Of a stretch of DNA of 64,000 nt, positions 43,200-51,895 are shown in pieces. Source of the DNA: Rhodovulum sp. (GTDB lineage: Bacteria; Pseudomonadota; Alphaproteobacteria; Rhodobacterales; Rhodobacteraceae). Numbering within the stretch: the first letter of the stretch is position 1; every line of letters starts with the position of its first letter. The notes beneath the pieces were generated by a model. The model was given only the letters and a program-made list of their open reading frames with translations. It was not told where the DNA came from and did not search any database. The position numbers and the translations under genes were made by a program. Location: positions 53,903 through 117,902 of the forward strand of contig PALT01000037.1 in the NCBI GenBank assembly GCA_002706605.1, given 5' to 3'.

Positions 43200-43273
43200 G
43201 GGGTCCTCCTCTGGATATGCAGGCACCCTATGACGGTTTTTACGCCCTCACAACACGCGTCTGTGATCGCGCC

Positions 43274-44278
43274 CTAGCGCATCCAAAGGTTGGCCTTTTT
43301 GAGCTGATTTCGGATCATCTGTTCGCGCCGCGGCAGGGCCGCGCGGTCAAACATATCGCGCGCCTTGTGGCCGCGTTTCTGATAGACCATGCGCTTGATC
43401 GGCTCATGCTGTTTGAGCAGCTTTTTCAACTTGTTGGGTGCGGCGATGGTTTCCAGAACCTCAATCGCGCGGTCGCTTTCGCGGGCGTACATCAGGGGCA
43501 GAACCCGCCAATGACATGTCATATCCCCGTCCAGCCCGTCCAATTCCGGCCCCGGACGTCCGCCGCCCAGCGACGCAATCACAAGGGGCAGGGCGATCTG
43601 GTCCAGCCATGGATCCATCGGCTGACAGACCAAGGGCGCGGGCGGATCGTTGCGGATCGACGTTGCATATTCGACGAACCGTTCGCCGAATTCATGTGGA
43701 CAGCGGCCAAAGAACCAGCCCGCGTTGAAATACATATACCGCTGCCAGTATTCGTCGGGTTGGCTCAGGTCCAGCGTGGCCTCAAAATCCAGACCGAACC
43801 GGTCATAGAGCGATTTCCAGATCTCGGTATAGCCCGGACCGTAGAGTTCGATCGTGGGCCACGTCCCTTCGCGCCGCATAGAGGCCGAGGGACGGTCGAA
43901 ATCGAACGAGATCTGATCAATCGGGCCGGTGATCAAGGTGTCGGTGTCAAAGAACACGAACGGCTCACCCTTGGGCAGGGCGGCAAGCGCCTCAATCTTG
44001 TTGCCATAGGGGTAGGCCTCGCCGAAATGGTGGTTCTCGAAAGGGAGGATCTCGGCCCCCAGATCGGTCAGGGCGGCGCGCACATCGGCATTGGTGATTC
44101 TGGGGTCGTTCCACCAGCGGTCGTTCTTCTGCGGCTCGGCCACAAACAGGCGGCCCGCGAAATCCGGCGCGCTCTCGCGCAAGGACGCGGCAAACAACAG
44201 GGCCTCATATTGCAAACGGCCCTTTTGCCCGATGATCACGATGTTGAATGCGCCGTTTTTGGCTTTGGTCTTGGCCAT
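43274..44278 (-). CDS. Glycosyltransferase-like protein with DxD motif
   Basis: A 334-residue protein resembling GT-A nucleotide-sugar transferases: an N-terminal FNIVIIGQKGRLQYEALLFAAS strand-helix, GNKIEALAA near 92, and PFVFFDTDTLITGP with the DTD metal motif at 111-113. A second acidic/aromatic region (YFNAGWFFGRCPHEFG) fits the acceptor side. The C-terminal ~60 residues are strongly basic. Acceptor and sugar are unknown. An AGGA ribosome site is 4 nt from the ATG. It lies upstream of metY on the same strand, with no obvious link. Confidence 0.6.
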   Translation of the reverse strand: MAKTKAKNGAFNIVIIGQKGRLQYEALLFAASLRESAPDFAGRLFVAEPQKNDRWWNDPRITNADVRAALTDLGAEILPFENHHFGEAYPYGNKIEALAALPKGEPFVFFDTDTLITGPIDQISFDFDRPSASMRREGTWPTIELYGPGYTEIWKSLYDRFGLDFEATLDLSQPDEYWQRYMYFNAGWFFGRCPHEFGERFVEYATSIRNDPPAPLVCQPMDPWLDQIALPLVIASLGGGRPGPELDGLDGDMTCHWRVLPLMYARESDRAIEVLETIAAPNKLKKLLKQHEPIKRMVYQKRGHKARDMFDRAALPRREQMIRNQLKKANLWMR

Positions 44279-44366
44279 CTCGGTCCTGCCCCGGTATTTT
44301 GGCCTAAGTATATGGCGAACGGGGCGAAATAACAGACCCTAGCCGCAGGACAGGGCACCTGTGTGA

Positions 44367-44981
44367 TCACTGTGACCCATTTTCGATGTCGGCAAAGGAT
44401 TGATAGTCGCTGAACGGCATCGGGGGGCGACCGGTGCTGGGGTTGTCGGTGCGAAAGGCGATGACGCTGTCCGATCCCCGCGCGAAATAGCGTTTGGCCA
44501 GAAATTCGGACACGGCACGATCAAAGAACCGGTCCAATTCGTCGTCCAGATCGCCCGCGCCGGTCAGTAAGGTGTTGGAACTGAACAGTTCGACCATGCC
44601 GACGGCGGTATAGCTGTCGTTATAAAACGTGGTGCCGATGTCGGAAAAGCTGCGGGTGACGACGCGAAATTCCGCATTCACCGCGCATATCCCCGCCTTG
44701 GTCCGTACGCCAAGCGCCGTGAGTTCCGACAACACCACGTCATAGCCATAAAACGCGGCCTTATAGTCGATGACCTGTAGGCCCTTTTGTTCAAACATCA
44801 GACGGATTTTGGTTTTGGTGCGTTCACCCTCGGTCCAACATTCGCCCTCAACCATGTCGTTGAGGGTCAGTTCGCTGAACTCGATCAGGCCTAGTGCGTC
44901 GGTGCCGGTGATATAGGTCTGCTGCGCACGGGCCGGCAGGGCGGCACAGAGACAGAAACATATTGCCCAGACAGTACGCAT
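44367..44981 (-). CDS. Secreted or periplasmic protein of unknown function
   Basis: A 204-residue protein with a signal peptide ending ARA near residue 18. I do not recognise a domain. The mature part is mixed, with several YxSY/YNDSY strands and two cysteines (in MVEGECWTEG and AGICAVNAEF) that could form a disulfide. The ATG at 44981 was chosen because the signal peptide starts there; the frame extends to 45041. Confidence 0.6.
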   Translation of the reverse strand: MRTVWAICFCLCAALPARAQQTYITGTDALGLIEFSELTLNDMVEGECWTEGERTKTKIRLMFEQKGLQVIDYKAAFYGYDVVLSELTALGVRTKAGICAVNAEFRVVTRSFSDIGTTFYNDSYTAVGMVELFSSNTLLTGAGDLDDELDRFFDRAVSEFLAKRYFARGSDSVIAFRTDNPSTGRPPMPFSDYQSFADIENGSQ

Positions 44982-45124
44982 TACAGAACACCGGTTTGGT
45001 TGCGGTTTAACGATCTTACGCCATCCGTCCGGATTTACCAAAGATGGGGGCGCAAAACGCTAAACGACACGCATGACGTGCGGTGTTAGGCAGATCAAAT
45101 TTTCTGGCTAAGCTCTTGTCCCAA

Positions 45125-45150
45125 CACCATTCCCCAAGGGGGGAATGGTG
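45125..45150. repeat. Inverted repeat overlapping the tRNA-Tyr 3' end
   Basis: Arms CACCATTCCCC and GGGGAATGGTG around a 4-nt loop. On the minus strand the 5' arm includes the tRNA discriminator and CCA. It probably acts as a trailer hairpin or terminator for the tRNA transcript, though no U-tract follows. Confidence 0.6.
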
Positions 45151-45229
45151 GGCGACCCTGGAATCGAACCAGGCATGGGTCTCCCCGGCGGAGTTACAGT
45201 CCGCTGCCGCACCTTGCAGCACGTCGCCC
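45146..45229 (-). tRNA. tRNA-Tyr(GTA)
   Basis: An 84-nt class II tRNA: acceptor GGGCGAC/GTCGCCC, anticodon stem GCGGA/TCCGC with loop CTGTAAC (anticodon GTA), a long variable arm, T arm with loop TTCGATT, discriminator A and encoded CCA. Confidence 0.96.
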
Positions 45230-45343
45230 GACGTGGGGCGGTGAATACCCACCCTGTTCGGGGGCGTCAACAGGAAAATCCCTTGCACTGACGCATTGCT
45301 TTGCGCATGTTCGCCGCCTGACAAACACGGGGCGCGCTGCGAC

Positions 45344-46129
45344 ATGAAAAAACCGACTTGGGTCATCGAAAAAGAACGGACAAAACGGGCCGCTGCCCAA
45401 GAAACCGTGTGGCTTTTCGGCCTGCATGCGGTGCGCGACGCGCTGATGAACCCCAATCGCACGCGCCTGCGTCTGGTGGTGACGAAAAACGCGGCGGATA
45501 AGCTGCAAGAGGCGATTGATGTCAGTGGCATGACGCCTGAAATCACCGATCCGCGCAAATTCAGCGTGCCGATTGATTCTGGCTCGGTCCATCAGGGGGC
45601 CGCGTTGGAGGTCAAACCGTTGAACTGGGGGTCGGTCATGGATGTCTGTCAGCCCGGTTTGGAGAATCCCCATGTGGTGATGCTGGACCGTGTGACGGAC
45701 CCGCATAACGTGGGGGCGATTCTGCGCTCGGCCGAGGTGTTTGGCGCGCGTGCCGTGATTGCGCCGCACCGCCATTCCGCGCCTGAAACCGGCGCGCTGG
45801 CCAAAACCGCCAGTGGCGCGTTGGAACGCCAACCCTATCTGCGTGTCAAAAACCTGTCCGTCGCGATGGAGCAGCTGCGCGAGTTGGACTATGTTCTGTT
45901 CGGTTTTGATGGCGAGGCCGAAGAGACATTGGATCAGGCCCTTGCACAGGTGAAAAACCGCCCCGTGGCCATCGTCATGGGCGCCGAGGGGCCGGGTCTG
46001 CGCGAAAAAACGCGCGAAACCTGCGATAAATTGGTGAAAATCCCGTTTTCTGGCGATTTCGGCTCGCTCAACGTCTCCAATGCGGCGGCGGTGGGCCTAT
46101 ATGCTACACGGTACAGCAAACAGGAGTGA
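45344..46129 (+). CDS. rlmB: TrmH-family 23S rRNA 2'-O-methyltransferase RlmB
   Basis: A 261-residue SPOUT methyltransferase that methylates G2251 of 23S rRNA. The N-terminal substrate-binding domain starts near WLFGLHAVRDALMNPNR. The three SPOUT motifs are present: VVMLDRVTDPHNVGAILRSAEVFG near 121, AIVMGAEGPGLREKTRETCD near 206, and LNVSNAAAVGLYATRY at the end, forming the knot. The ATG at 45344 gives the standard start; the frame is open to 45296. RlmB versus another TrmH member is not fully certain. Confidence 0.88.
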   Translation: MKKPTWVIEKERTKRAAAQETVWLFGLHAVRDALMNPNRTRLRLVVTKNAADKLQEAIDVSGMTPEITDPRKFSVPIDSGSVHQGAALEVKPLNWGSVMDVCQPGLENPHVVMLDRVTDPHNVGAILRSAEVFGARAVIAPHRHSAPETGALAKTASGALERQPYLRVKNLSVAMEQLRELDYVLFGFDGEAEETLDQALAQVKNRPVAIVMGAEGPGLREKTRETCDKLVKIPFSGDFGSLNVSNAAAVGLYATRYSKQE

Positions 46130-46132
46130 CCC

Positions 46133-46423
46133 ATGCCCCATACGCCCAAGATCGCGACCTGTTGTTATTGCGGAACGCGGGCGGCCTTGGTGGAGGATCA
46201 GGCGCGTCATGAATTGGCGTGTTCGTCCTGCGGGGCACCTTTGCACAACCTCAAATCCCTGAGGTCAGAGGTCGCACCTGCACCAAAACGTGCAAAATAT
46301 GCCGATCGGCAGGAATTTGCCGCCCCACCCAAGAAGAAATCCAAAAAGAAAAAGAAAAACAAAAGCTTGGGTCGCTATGCGGCGGGCAAGATCTGGGACG
46401 TTTTGGACGATATTTTCGACTGA
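46133..46423 (+). CDS. Small zinc-ribbon protein with lysine-rich tail
   Basis: A 96-residue protein. Two CxxC pairs (CCYCG near 10-14 and CSSCG near 30-34) form a probable zinc ribbon. A run of lysines near 67-77 (KKKSKKKKKNK) precedes an amphipathic end (GRYAAGKIWDVLDDIFD). The design suggests nucleic-acid or ribosome binding, but no function is known. It starts three nt after rlmB, so it is probably translated from the same message. Confidence 0.7.
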   Translation: MPHTPKIATCCYCGTRAALVEDQARHELACSSCGAPLHNLKSLRSEVAPAPKRAKYADRQEFAAPPKKKSKKKKKNKSLGRYAAGKIWDVLDDIFD

Positions 46424-46601
46424 GCGCCGTTAACCTCGTCTTCACGGGTTTATTACAAGCTCTTTTTTAGACGCGAATGGCACCTATGTCATGGTCAAGA
46501 GACGCGGAACCGGAACTCTGCGTACTCTCTTCACTGTCCCTCGTTCCGTACTGGCGCCCGTTCCTCTTGGATCGGGCGCTTTTTTATGCATAGCTGCGCA
46601 T
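46424..46601 (+). other. Spacer with a possible small RNA and a terminator
   Basis: The 178-bp interval carries a strong Rho-independent terminator at 46554-46585 (GCGCCCG/CGGGCGC stem, six T). It sits more than 130 nt after the last stop and just before the next gene, so the region may hold a separate small transcript or a long 3' end. No clear promoter was located. Confidence 0.4.
46554..46585 (+). terminator. Rho-independent terminator
   Basis: GCGCCCG/CGGGCGC stem with a 12-nt loop and six T residues, directly before the CoA-binding-protein gene. Confidence 0.88.
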
Positions 46602-47078
46602 ATGACCGACTATACCGATGATCATCTGAAAAAACTGCTGAACCGCGCGCGGGTGATTGCCGTGGTGGGCGTGTCCATGAACTCTGTCCGGCCCAGCTTT
46701 TATGTGGCGCGGTATCTGTCGCTCAAGGGCAAACGCATCATTCCGGTCAATCCCGGTCATGCGGGCAAAACCCTGTTCGGGGAAACGATCTATTCCGATC
46801 TGGCTTCGATCCCTGATTCTATTCCGGTCGATATGGTCGATATCTTCCGCCGCTCGGACCATGTGCCGCCCATCGTGGATGAGGCGTTGGAGCATCTGCC
46901 AAAGCTCAAAACCGTCTGGATGCAAATCGGTGTCGAAAACGCCGAGGCCGCCGCGCGCGCCACGGCGGCGGGTGTGGATGTTGTTCAGAACCGGTGTCCC
47001 AAGATCGAGATGCAACGCCTGTTTGGCGAATTGCGCATGGGCGGGTTCAACACGGGCATCATTTCGTCCAAGCTCTGA
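46602..47078 (+). CDS. CoA-binding domain protein (YccU-type)
   Basis: A 158-residue Rossmann-fold protein. The glycine-rich strand is VIAVVGVSMNSVRPSFYVARYL near residue 18, then RIIPVNPGHAGKTLFGETIYSDLASIP and VDMVDIFRRSDHVPPIVDEAL. It ends with the VVQNRCPKIEMQRL segment found in YccU-like proteins. Role unknown beyond likely CoA binding. The ATG at 46602 follows the upstream terminator by 16 nt, so its promoter must be within or before the terminator region. Confidence 0.87.
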   Translation: MTDYTDDHLKKLLNRARVIAVVGVSMNSVRPSFYVARYLSLKGKRIIPVNPGHAGKTLFGETIYSDLASIPDSIPVDMVDIFRRSDHVPPIVDEALEHLPKLKTVWMQIGVENAEAAARATAAGVDVVQNRCPKIEMQRLFGELRMGGFNTGIISSKL

Positions 47079-47159
47079 CACCTCGAAATCGCCTTATTTT
47101 CCTGCTAAACTGGGCCAAACACGACGCATAAACCCGCGCAGAGCAGTCAGGCCAGTTCC

Positions 47160-48251
47160 ATGTCAAACAGTTATGAGGCGTTCAAAACCGCCCTGAAAAC
47201 CCGTGAATCCAGTGGCGATTACACCGCCGTCAATTCGTTCGGCTATCTGGGGGCCTATCAGTTCGGTGAGGCCGCGCTGGTCGATCTGGGGTTCGTCGTT
47301 CTGGACGACAATCCCTATGACAACGACTTCAACGGCGGCTGGACCGGCAAGATGGGGATCAATTCCGCCGCCGATTTCTTGAACAGCCCCGCCGCACAAG
47401 AGGCCGCCGCGGACGAATGGTTCGACCTGCTCTGGGATTATGCCGTTGCGCTGGATCTGGACGCCTATCTGGGTCAGACGGTCGGGGGCGTCTACATCAC
47501 CGCCAGCGCGATTATCGCCGGTGCGCATCTGCTGGGCGCGGGCGGGGTTGCGACGTGGTTGAACTCGGGCGGCACGATTGAGATCTACGATGGCTACGGC
47601 ACCCCGATCAGCGAATATTTGGCCCTGTTTTCGGGATATGAGATGCCGTTTGAGACCGGGGAAGAGCCCGGCGATCTGATCCCCGGCGTGATCCTGATCG
47701 GGGATGCGGGCGATGATGACCTAAGCGGCACCGACAACGACGACATCCTGACCGGTAATGGCGGGCGGGACCGTCTGTCGGGACTGGACGGGGATGATGA
47801 TCTGGACGGCGGGGACGGTGTTGACGTGCTGCTGGGCGGGGCGGGGAACGACGTTCTGGTCGGTGGCGACGCGTTTGATTTCCTGATCGGCGGGGACGGG
47901 GGCGACACGATGTTTGGCGGCGCCTCTCGCGATCTGTTGGTCGGTCAGGCCGGTCGGGACGAGATTTCCGGCGGCGCGGGCGATGACATCCTGATCGGTG
48001 GCGCGGGCACGGATTTGTTCTACTTTAGCGACGGCGATGGCAACGACCGCGTGCTGGATTTCGATCCGACCAGCACAGGTGATGTCGTTGTTTTGTCGGG
48101 GAATTCCGAAATCACCGACTATGCCGACCTGCGCGACAATCACATGGTGCAACAGGGCGGCAATGTCGTGATCGACGACGGGCAGGGCAATTCGATCACC
48201 CTGATCGGTCTGACCTTGGCCGAGCTTGAGGCGAACGATTTCGTCTTTTAA
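47160..48251 (+). CDS. RTX-repeat secreted protein with lysozyme-like N terminus
   Basis: A 363-residue protein without a signal peptide. Residues 1-60 carry [22 protein letters not shown], where Glu16 and the surrounding ESSG and YQFG pattern look like a lytic-transglycosylase or lysozyme-type active-site region. Residues about 180-285 contain roughly nine glycine/aspartate nonapeptide repeats ([11 protein letters not shown] type) that bind calcium. The C-terminal [11 protein letters not shown] region fits a type I secretion signal. A murein-acting exported enzyme is likely, but the N-terminal call is inferred. No hlyB/hlyD genes are nearby. Confidence 0.75.
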   Translation: MSNSYEAFKTALKTRESSGDYTAVNSFGYLGAYQFGEAALVDLGFVVLDDNPYDNDFNGGWTGKMGINSAADFLNSPAAQEAAADEWFDLLWDYAVALDLDAYLGQTVGGVYITASAIIAGAHLLGAGGVATWLNSGGTIEIYDGYGTPISEYLALFSGYEMPFETGEEPGDLIPGVILIGDAGDDDLSGTDNDDILTGNGGRDRLSGLDGDDDLDGGDGVDVLLGGAGNDVLVGGDAFDFLIGGDGGDTMFGGASRDLLVGQAGRDEISGGAGDDILIGGAGTDLFYFSDGDGNDRVLDFDPTSTGDVVVLSGNSEITDYADLRDNHMVQQGGNVVIDDGQGNSITLIGLTLAELEANDFVF

Positions 48252-48565
48252 CCCTTGGGGCGGGCGGCCTTTTCGGCGATGCCCGACAGGCCCTGACGGC
48301 GTGCCAGTTCGCCCAGCACATCGTCCAGCGCCACATCCCGCGCCCCCAGCATGACCAGCATGTGGTACAGAACATCCGCCGCCTCATAGGTCAGGTTTTC
48401 GCGGTCGTTCTTGGCGGCGGCGATGATGGCCTCGATCGCCTCTTCGCCGAATTTCTCGGCGCATTTTTCGGGGCCCTTGGACAGCAGTTTCGCGGTCCAG
48501 CTGCTGTCGGGATCGGCGCCTTTGCGCGCGGCGATCACGGTTTCCAGTTCGCGCAGAATATCCAT
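48248..48565 (-). CDS. hisE: Phosphoribosyl-ATP pyrophosphatase
   Basis: A 105-residue all-helical MazG-fold enzyme of histidine synthesis. [34 protein letters not shown] and [16 protein letters not shown] contain the acidic metal-binding residues. The ATG at 48565 overlaps the hisF stop (TGATG); a GTG at 48568 would add one codon. The separate hisE (not fused to hisI) is usual in alphaproteobacteria. Its stop overlaps the convergent RTX gene by 4 nt. Confidence 0.94.
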   Translation of the reverse strand: MDILRELETVIAARKGADPDSSWTAKLLSKGPEKCAEKFGEEAIEAIIAAAKNDRENLTYEAADVLYHMLVMLGARDVALDDVLGELARRQGLSGIAEKAARPKG

Positions 48566-49323
48566 CACAGACGCACCCCGATCCCTGCGGCGGCCATGTG
48601 TTCCTTGGCCTCGCCGATGGTGAATTCTCCAAAGTGGAAGATCGAGGCGGCCAGAACCGCGCTTGCCCCGCCCTTGGTCACGCCCTCAACCAGATGGTCC
48701 AGTGTGCCAACCCCGCCCGAGGCGATGACAGGGATGTCGACCGCGTCACTGATCGCTTTGGTCAGCGGCAGGTTGAACCCCGCGCGCGTCCCGTCGCGGT
48801 CCATGCTGGTCAACAGAATTTCGCCCGCGCCCTTGGATTCGACCAGTTTGGCGAATTCAACCGCGTCGATGCCCGTGGGTTTGCGTCCGCCGTGGGTAAA
48901 GATTTCCCACTTGCCGGGGGCCACGGTTTTGGCGTCGATGGCGACGACGATGCACTGGCTGCCGAAATGCTGGGACGCCTCGCGGACCACATCCGGATTG
49001 GCCACGGCGGCCGAGTTGAAACTGACCTTATCCGCACCGGCCAACAGCAGGGCGCGCACGTCCTCAACGTTGCGCACACCGCCGCCCACGGTCAGGGGCA
49101 TAAAGCATTGCTCGGCCGTGCGGGTCACCAGATCAAACATCGTGCCACGGTTTTCGTGGGTCGCGTGGATGTCGAGGAAACACAGCTCATCCGCGCCAGC
49201 GGCGTCATAGGCCTTGGCCGCCTCAACAGGGTCGCCCGCGTCGATCAGATCGACAAAGTTGACACCTTTGACAACACGGCCGTCGGCCACGTCCAAACAG
49301 GGAATGATGCGGGTTTTCAGCAT
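48565..49323 (-). CDS. hisF: Imidazole glycerol phosphate synthase subunit HisF
   Basis: A 252-residue TIM-barrel cyclase that works with HisH. Diagnostic motifs: [23 protein letters not shown], the Asp catalytic pair (Asp11 in CLDV and Asp in [13 protein letters not shown]), and [17 protein letters not shown]. The length is standard. The ATG at 49323 starts the homology; the frame upstream to 49497 is not coding. Gene order in the window is hisB, hisH, hisA, DUF2867 gene, hisF, hisE. Confidence 0.96.
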   Translation of the reverse strand: MLKTRIIPCLDVADGRVVKGVNFVDLIDAGDPVEAAKAYDAAGADELCFLDIHATHENRGTMFDLVTRTAEQCFMPLTVGGGVRNVEDVRALLLAGADKVSFNSAAVANPDVVREASQHFGSQCIVVAIDAKTVAPGKWEIFTHGGRKPTGIDAVEFAKLVESKGAGEILLTSMDRDGTRAGFNLPLTKAISDAVDIPVIASGGVGTLDHLVEGVTKGGASAVLAASIFHFGEFTIGEAKEHMAAAGIGVRL

Positions 49324-49385
49324 GATCGACGCCTTTTTGGTGATGCCGCCTCTATGCCAAGAAAGGCGCGGGGCGTCTATGGGGT

Positions 49386-49832
49386 TTATGGCGTGCCCTT
49401 GGCGATCTGGGCAACGGCACTGCGCGACATCAGGATGTGAAAGGGCATCACGGCGGCCAGATACAGGCGCCCGATCCAGTTGTTGCGATGCACCCATGTC
49501 GCCATATAGACGCGACCGTGGTCCTGCATCACGGTGATGCGGAAATTCAGGTGGCTGTCGTCAAACCCCATGTTCAGCTCATTTTCTGTGTCATAGGTCA
49601 CCGGAAACATCGCGCCATTCTGCTCAAACTCGGTCCGCAGTCCAAGGGGCGCAACGATCCGGTTGCGCAGGTTCAGCAGGGCCGTGCCCCACGCGGGTAT
49701 CTGCATCGCCAGATCGGCGGCGGGGCGGGCGGGAAGATCGCTGCGGCAGCTATAGCAATCAAGGAAATCGCCGTCCCGATACAGGGTCCACAGGTTGGAC
49801 GTGGCGGGCAGGGTGGATTTTTCAACAGGCAT
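49386..49832 (-). CDS. DUF2867 family protein
   Basis: A 148-residue protein of unknown function. [27 protein letters not shown] followed by [23 protein letters not shown] matches the DUF2867 pattern. No signal peptide is evident. It is inserted between hisF and hisA on the same strand, with its own GGAGA ribosome site and 62-nt and 90-nt gaps. A link to histidine is not indicated. Confidence 0.82.
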   Translation of the reverse strand: MPVEKSTLPATSNLWTLYRDGDFLDCYSCRSDLPARPAADLAMQIPAWGTALLNLRNRIVAPLGLRTEFEQNGAMFPVTYDTENELNMGFDDSHLNFRITVMQDHGRVYMATWVHRNNWIGRLYLAAVMPFHILMSRSAVAQIAKGTP

Positions 49833-49922
49833 CGGATGTCTCCGCGATAGGTACTGATACTGACGCGGCGATCAGGCGCGAAAATCCCCGCGCCCGCAAA
49901 GGGACATCTTGGCGCAGGGCGC

Positions 49923-50645
49923 TTAGGCTTTGAGGATCGCCAACGCCTCGGCCAGATCAATCGCCCCGTCATAGAGGGCACGGCCCGAAATCGCCCCGTC
50001 CAGAGGCGCGCCACAGGCCTTGAGGTTGCGCAGATCGTCCAGCGACGACACGCCGCCCGAGGCGATCACGGGGATCGACACGGCATTGGCCAGCGCGGCG
50101 GTGGCCTCAACGTTCGGGCCCTGCATCGCGCCGTCGCGGTTGATATCGGTATAGATGATGGCCGAAACGCCCGCGTCCTCAAAGGATTTGGCAAGTTCGG
50201 TGACCATCACGTCGGTTTCCTCGGCCCAGCCCTTGGTCGCCACACGGCCATCGCGCGCGTCGATGCCAACGGCCACGTGACCCGGAAATGCCTTGGCGGC
50301 CTCACGGACCAGATCGGGGTTCTCCACGGCGACGGTGCCAAGGATCACACGCTGCAACCCCTTGGACAGCCACATTTCGATCGTGGCCATGTCGCGGATG
50401 CCGCCACCCAACTGTGCGGGCACCTTGGTCGTGCTCAGGATGTCCTCAACCGCCTTGGCGTTCACCGGCTCGCCCGCGAAGGCCCCGTTCAGGTCCACAA
50501 GGTGCAGCCACTCACACCCCGCATCCACAAACGATTGCGCCTGCGCGGCGGGGTTGTCGTTGAACACGGTCGCCTGATCCATCTCGCCCTTGTACAGGCG
50601 GACACACTGGCCATCCTTCAGATCGATAGCGGGATAGAGGATCAT
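49923..50645 (-). CDS. hisA: 1-(5-phosphoribosyl)-5-[(5-phosphoribosylamino)methylideneamino] imidazole-4-carboxamide isomerase
   Basis: HisA isomerises ProFAR for histidine synthesis. The barrel motifs are [20 protein letters not shown] (catalytic Asp8), [15 protein letters not shown], and [14 protein letters not shown] (Asp of the second half-barrel), then [17 protein letters not shown]. The ATG at 50645 gives 240 residues, the usual size; the frame to 50711 is upstream sequence. Confidence 0.96.
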   Translation of the reverse strand: MILYPAIDLKDGQCVRLYKGEMDQATVFNDNPAAQAQSFVDAGCEWLHLVDLNGAFAGEPVNAKAVEDILSTTKVPAQLGGGIRDMATIEMWLSKGLQRVILGTVAVENPDLVREAAKAFPGHVAVGIDARDGRVATKGWAEETDVMVTELAKSFEDAGVSAIIYTDINRDGAMQGPNVEATAALANAVSIPVIASGGVSSLDDLRNLKACGAPLDGAISGRALYDGAIDLAEALAILKA

Positions 50646-50771
50646 GTCGCGGTCTCCTTTGGTTTCTGGCGCTGTTATGCACGGGCGGGCGCGGAATGCA
50701 ACGGACCTCACGTTAGGCTTGCCCGATTGGGGAACATTGGGTCAAGGTGATCACGATCAAGGGAGGAGATC

Positions 50772-51167
50772 ATGAAAAAACTCGCATCCATCGTGATGGC
50801 CGCGGCTCTTTGGGCGGGACCGGCGCTGGCGGCTGATCCGATCGAAGGGATCTGGAAAACGACCCCCGACGACAACGGCAATTTCGGCCATATCGTGGTG
50901 AAACCCTGTGGCGCGAAAATCTGCGGCACCTTGACCAAGGCGTTCAATGGCGCGGGTCAGGAAATACCCAGCGACAACGTGGGCAAGGCGATCATCTGGG
51001 ACATGGTGGCGCTGGGCGACGGGGCCTATGGCAAGGGCAAGGTCTGGTCGCCTGACCGCGACAAAACCTATTCGTCCAAGATGCAGCTTTCGGGCGACAA
51101 ACTGTCGGTATCGGGCTGTGTCCTCGGGATTTGTCGCGATGGCGGGACGTGGACGCGTTTGAAATAA
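50772..51167 (+). CDS. DUF2147 domain secreted protein
   Basis: A 131-residue protein with a signal peptide ending ALAA near residue 21. The DUF2147 pattern is visible: IEGIWKTTPDDNGNFGHIVVKPCGAKICGTL, then KGKVWSPDRDKTYSSKMQLSGDKLSVSGCVLGICRDGGTW. Conserved cysteines could pair. Function unknown. A strong GGGAGGAG site precedes the ATG. It lies on the opposite strand between hisH and hisA. Confidence 0.85.
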   Translation: MKKLASIVMAAALWAGPALAADPIEGIWKTTPDDNGNFGHIVVKPCGAKICGTLTKAFNGAGQEIPSDNVGKAIIWDMVALGDGAYGKGKVWSPDRDKTYSSKMQLSGDKLSVSGCVLGICRDGGTWTRLK

Positions 51168-51200
51168 CGCCGCCATCCCGCGCCAATCCGCTAAAACAAC

Positions 51201-51224
51201 CAAAGGGGCCGAAGGGCCCCTTTG
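51201..51224. terminator. Bidirectional hairpin between the DUF2147 gene and hisH
   Basis: AAAGGGGCC/GGCCCCTTT stem with a 4-nt loop. T-tracts are short, so termination strength is uncertain. It lies between convergent stops. Confidence 0.75.
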
Positions 51225-51251
51225 ACAATTGAACACCTGGCGCAACGGCGC

Positions 51252-51890
51252 TTAGGGCGCCCAGCTCAGGAAATTCGCGATCAGGCGCAGGCCCACGGCT
51301 TGGCTCTTTTCCGGATGGAACTGCGTGCCGATCATGTTGTCGCGGCCCACGATGGCGGTGATGTCTTCGCCATACTCGCAATGGGCCAGACGATGCGCGC
51401 TGTCCGTGACCTTGAAGTGATAGCTGTGCACGAAATAGGCGTGATCGCCGGTCTCGATGCCGTCAAACACGGGGTGCGCGTGGTCGATCACCAGATCGTT
51501 CCACCCCATATGCGGCACCTTCAACGCAGGGTCATGCGGCGTGATGCGCACGACCTCACCACCGATCCAATCAAAACCGGGGGTGGGTTCGTATTCCAAA
51601 CCGCGTGTGGCCAGCATCTGCATCCCGATGCAAATGCCCATGAACGGACGCCCGCCCTTGGTCACGACCTCATCAATCGCCTCAAACAGGCCGGTGTGCT
51701 CAAACAGCTCGCGATAGCAGGCCGGATAGGCCCCGTCGCCCGGCAGGACAACACGGTCCGCACGGCGCACGATATCGGGGTCCGAGGTGACCACCACGGT
51801 GCCCGCATCGGTTTCGCTGGCAACCCGCTCAAACGCCTTTTGGGCCGAGTGCAGGTTGCCGGATTCGTAATCAACAATCGCCGTCAGCAT
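51252..51890 (-). CDS. hisH: Imidazole glycerol phosphate synthase subunit HisH
   Basis: The glutaminase subunit that feeds ammonia to HisF. The nucleophile is in FMGICIGMQMLA, and the catalytic His/Glu are in GTQFHPEKSQ near the end. It begins MLTAIVDYESGNLHSAQKAFERV. I chose the ATG at 51890 (212 residues); a GTG at 51899, overlapping the hisB stop, would add three residues. It follows hisB directly. Confidence 0.94.
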   Translation of the reverse strand: MLTAIVDYESGNLHSAQKAFERVASETDAGTVVVTSDPDIVRRADRVVLPGDGAYPACYRELFEHTGLFEAIDEVVTKGGRPFMGICIGMQMLATRGLEYEPTPGFDWIGGEVVRITPHDPALKVPHMGWNDLVIDHAHPVFDGIETGDHAYFVHSYHFKVTDSAHRLAHCEYGEDITAIVGRDNMIGTQFHPEKSQAVGLRLIANFLSWAP

Positions 51891-51895
51891 TCCGG

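Noticed and set aside
43200..43273. Possible SAM-II riboswitch upstream of metY
   Set aside because: The 74-bp space is short and has none of the SAM-II conserved segments on the metY strand.
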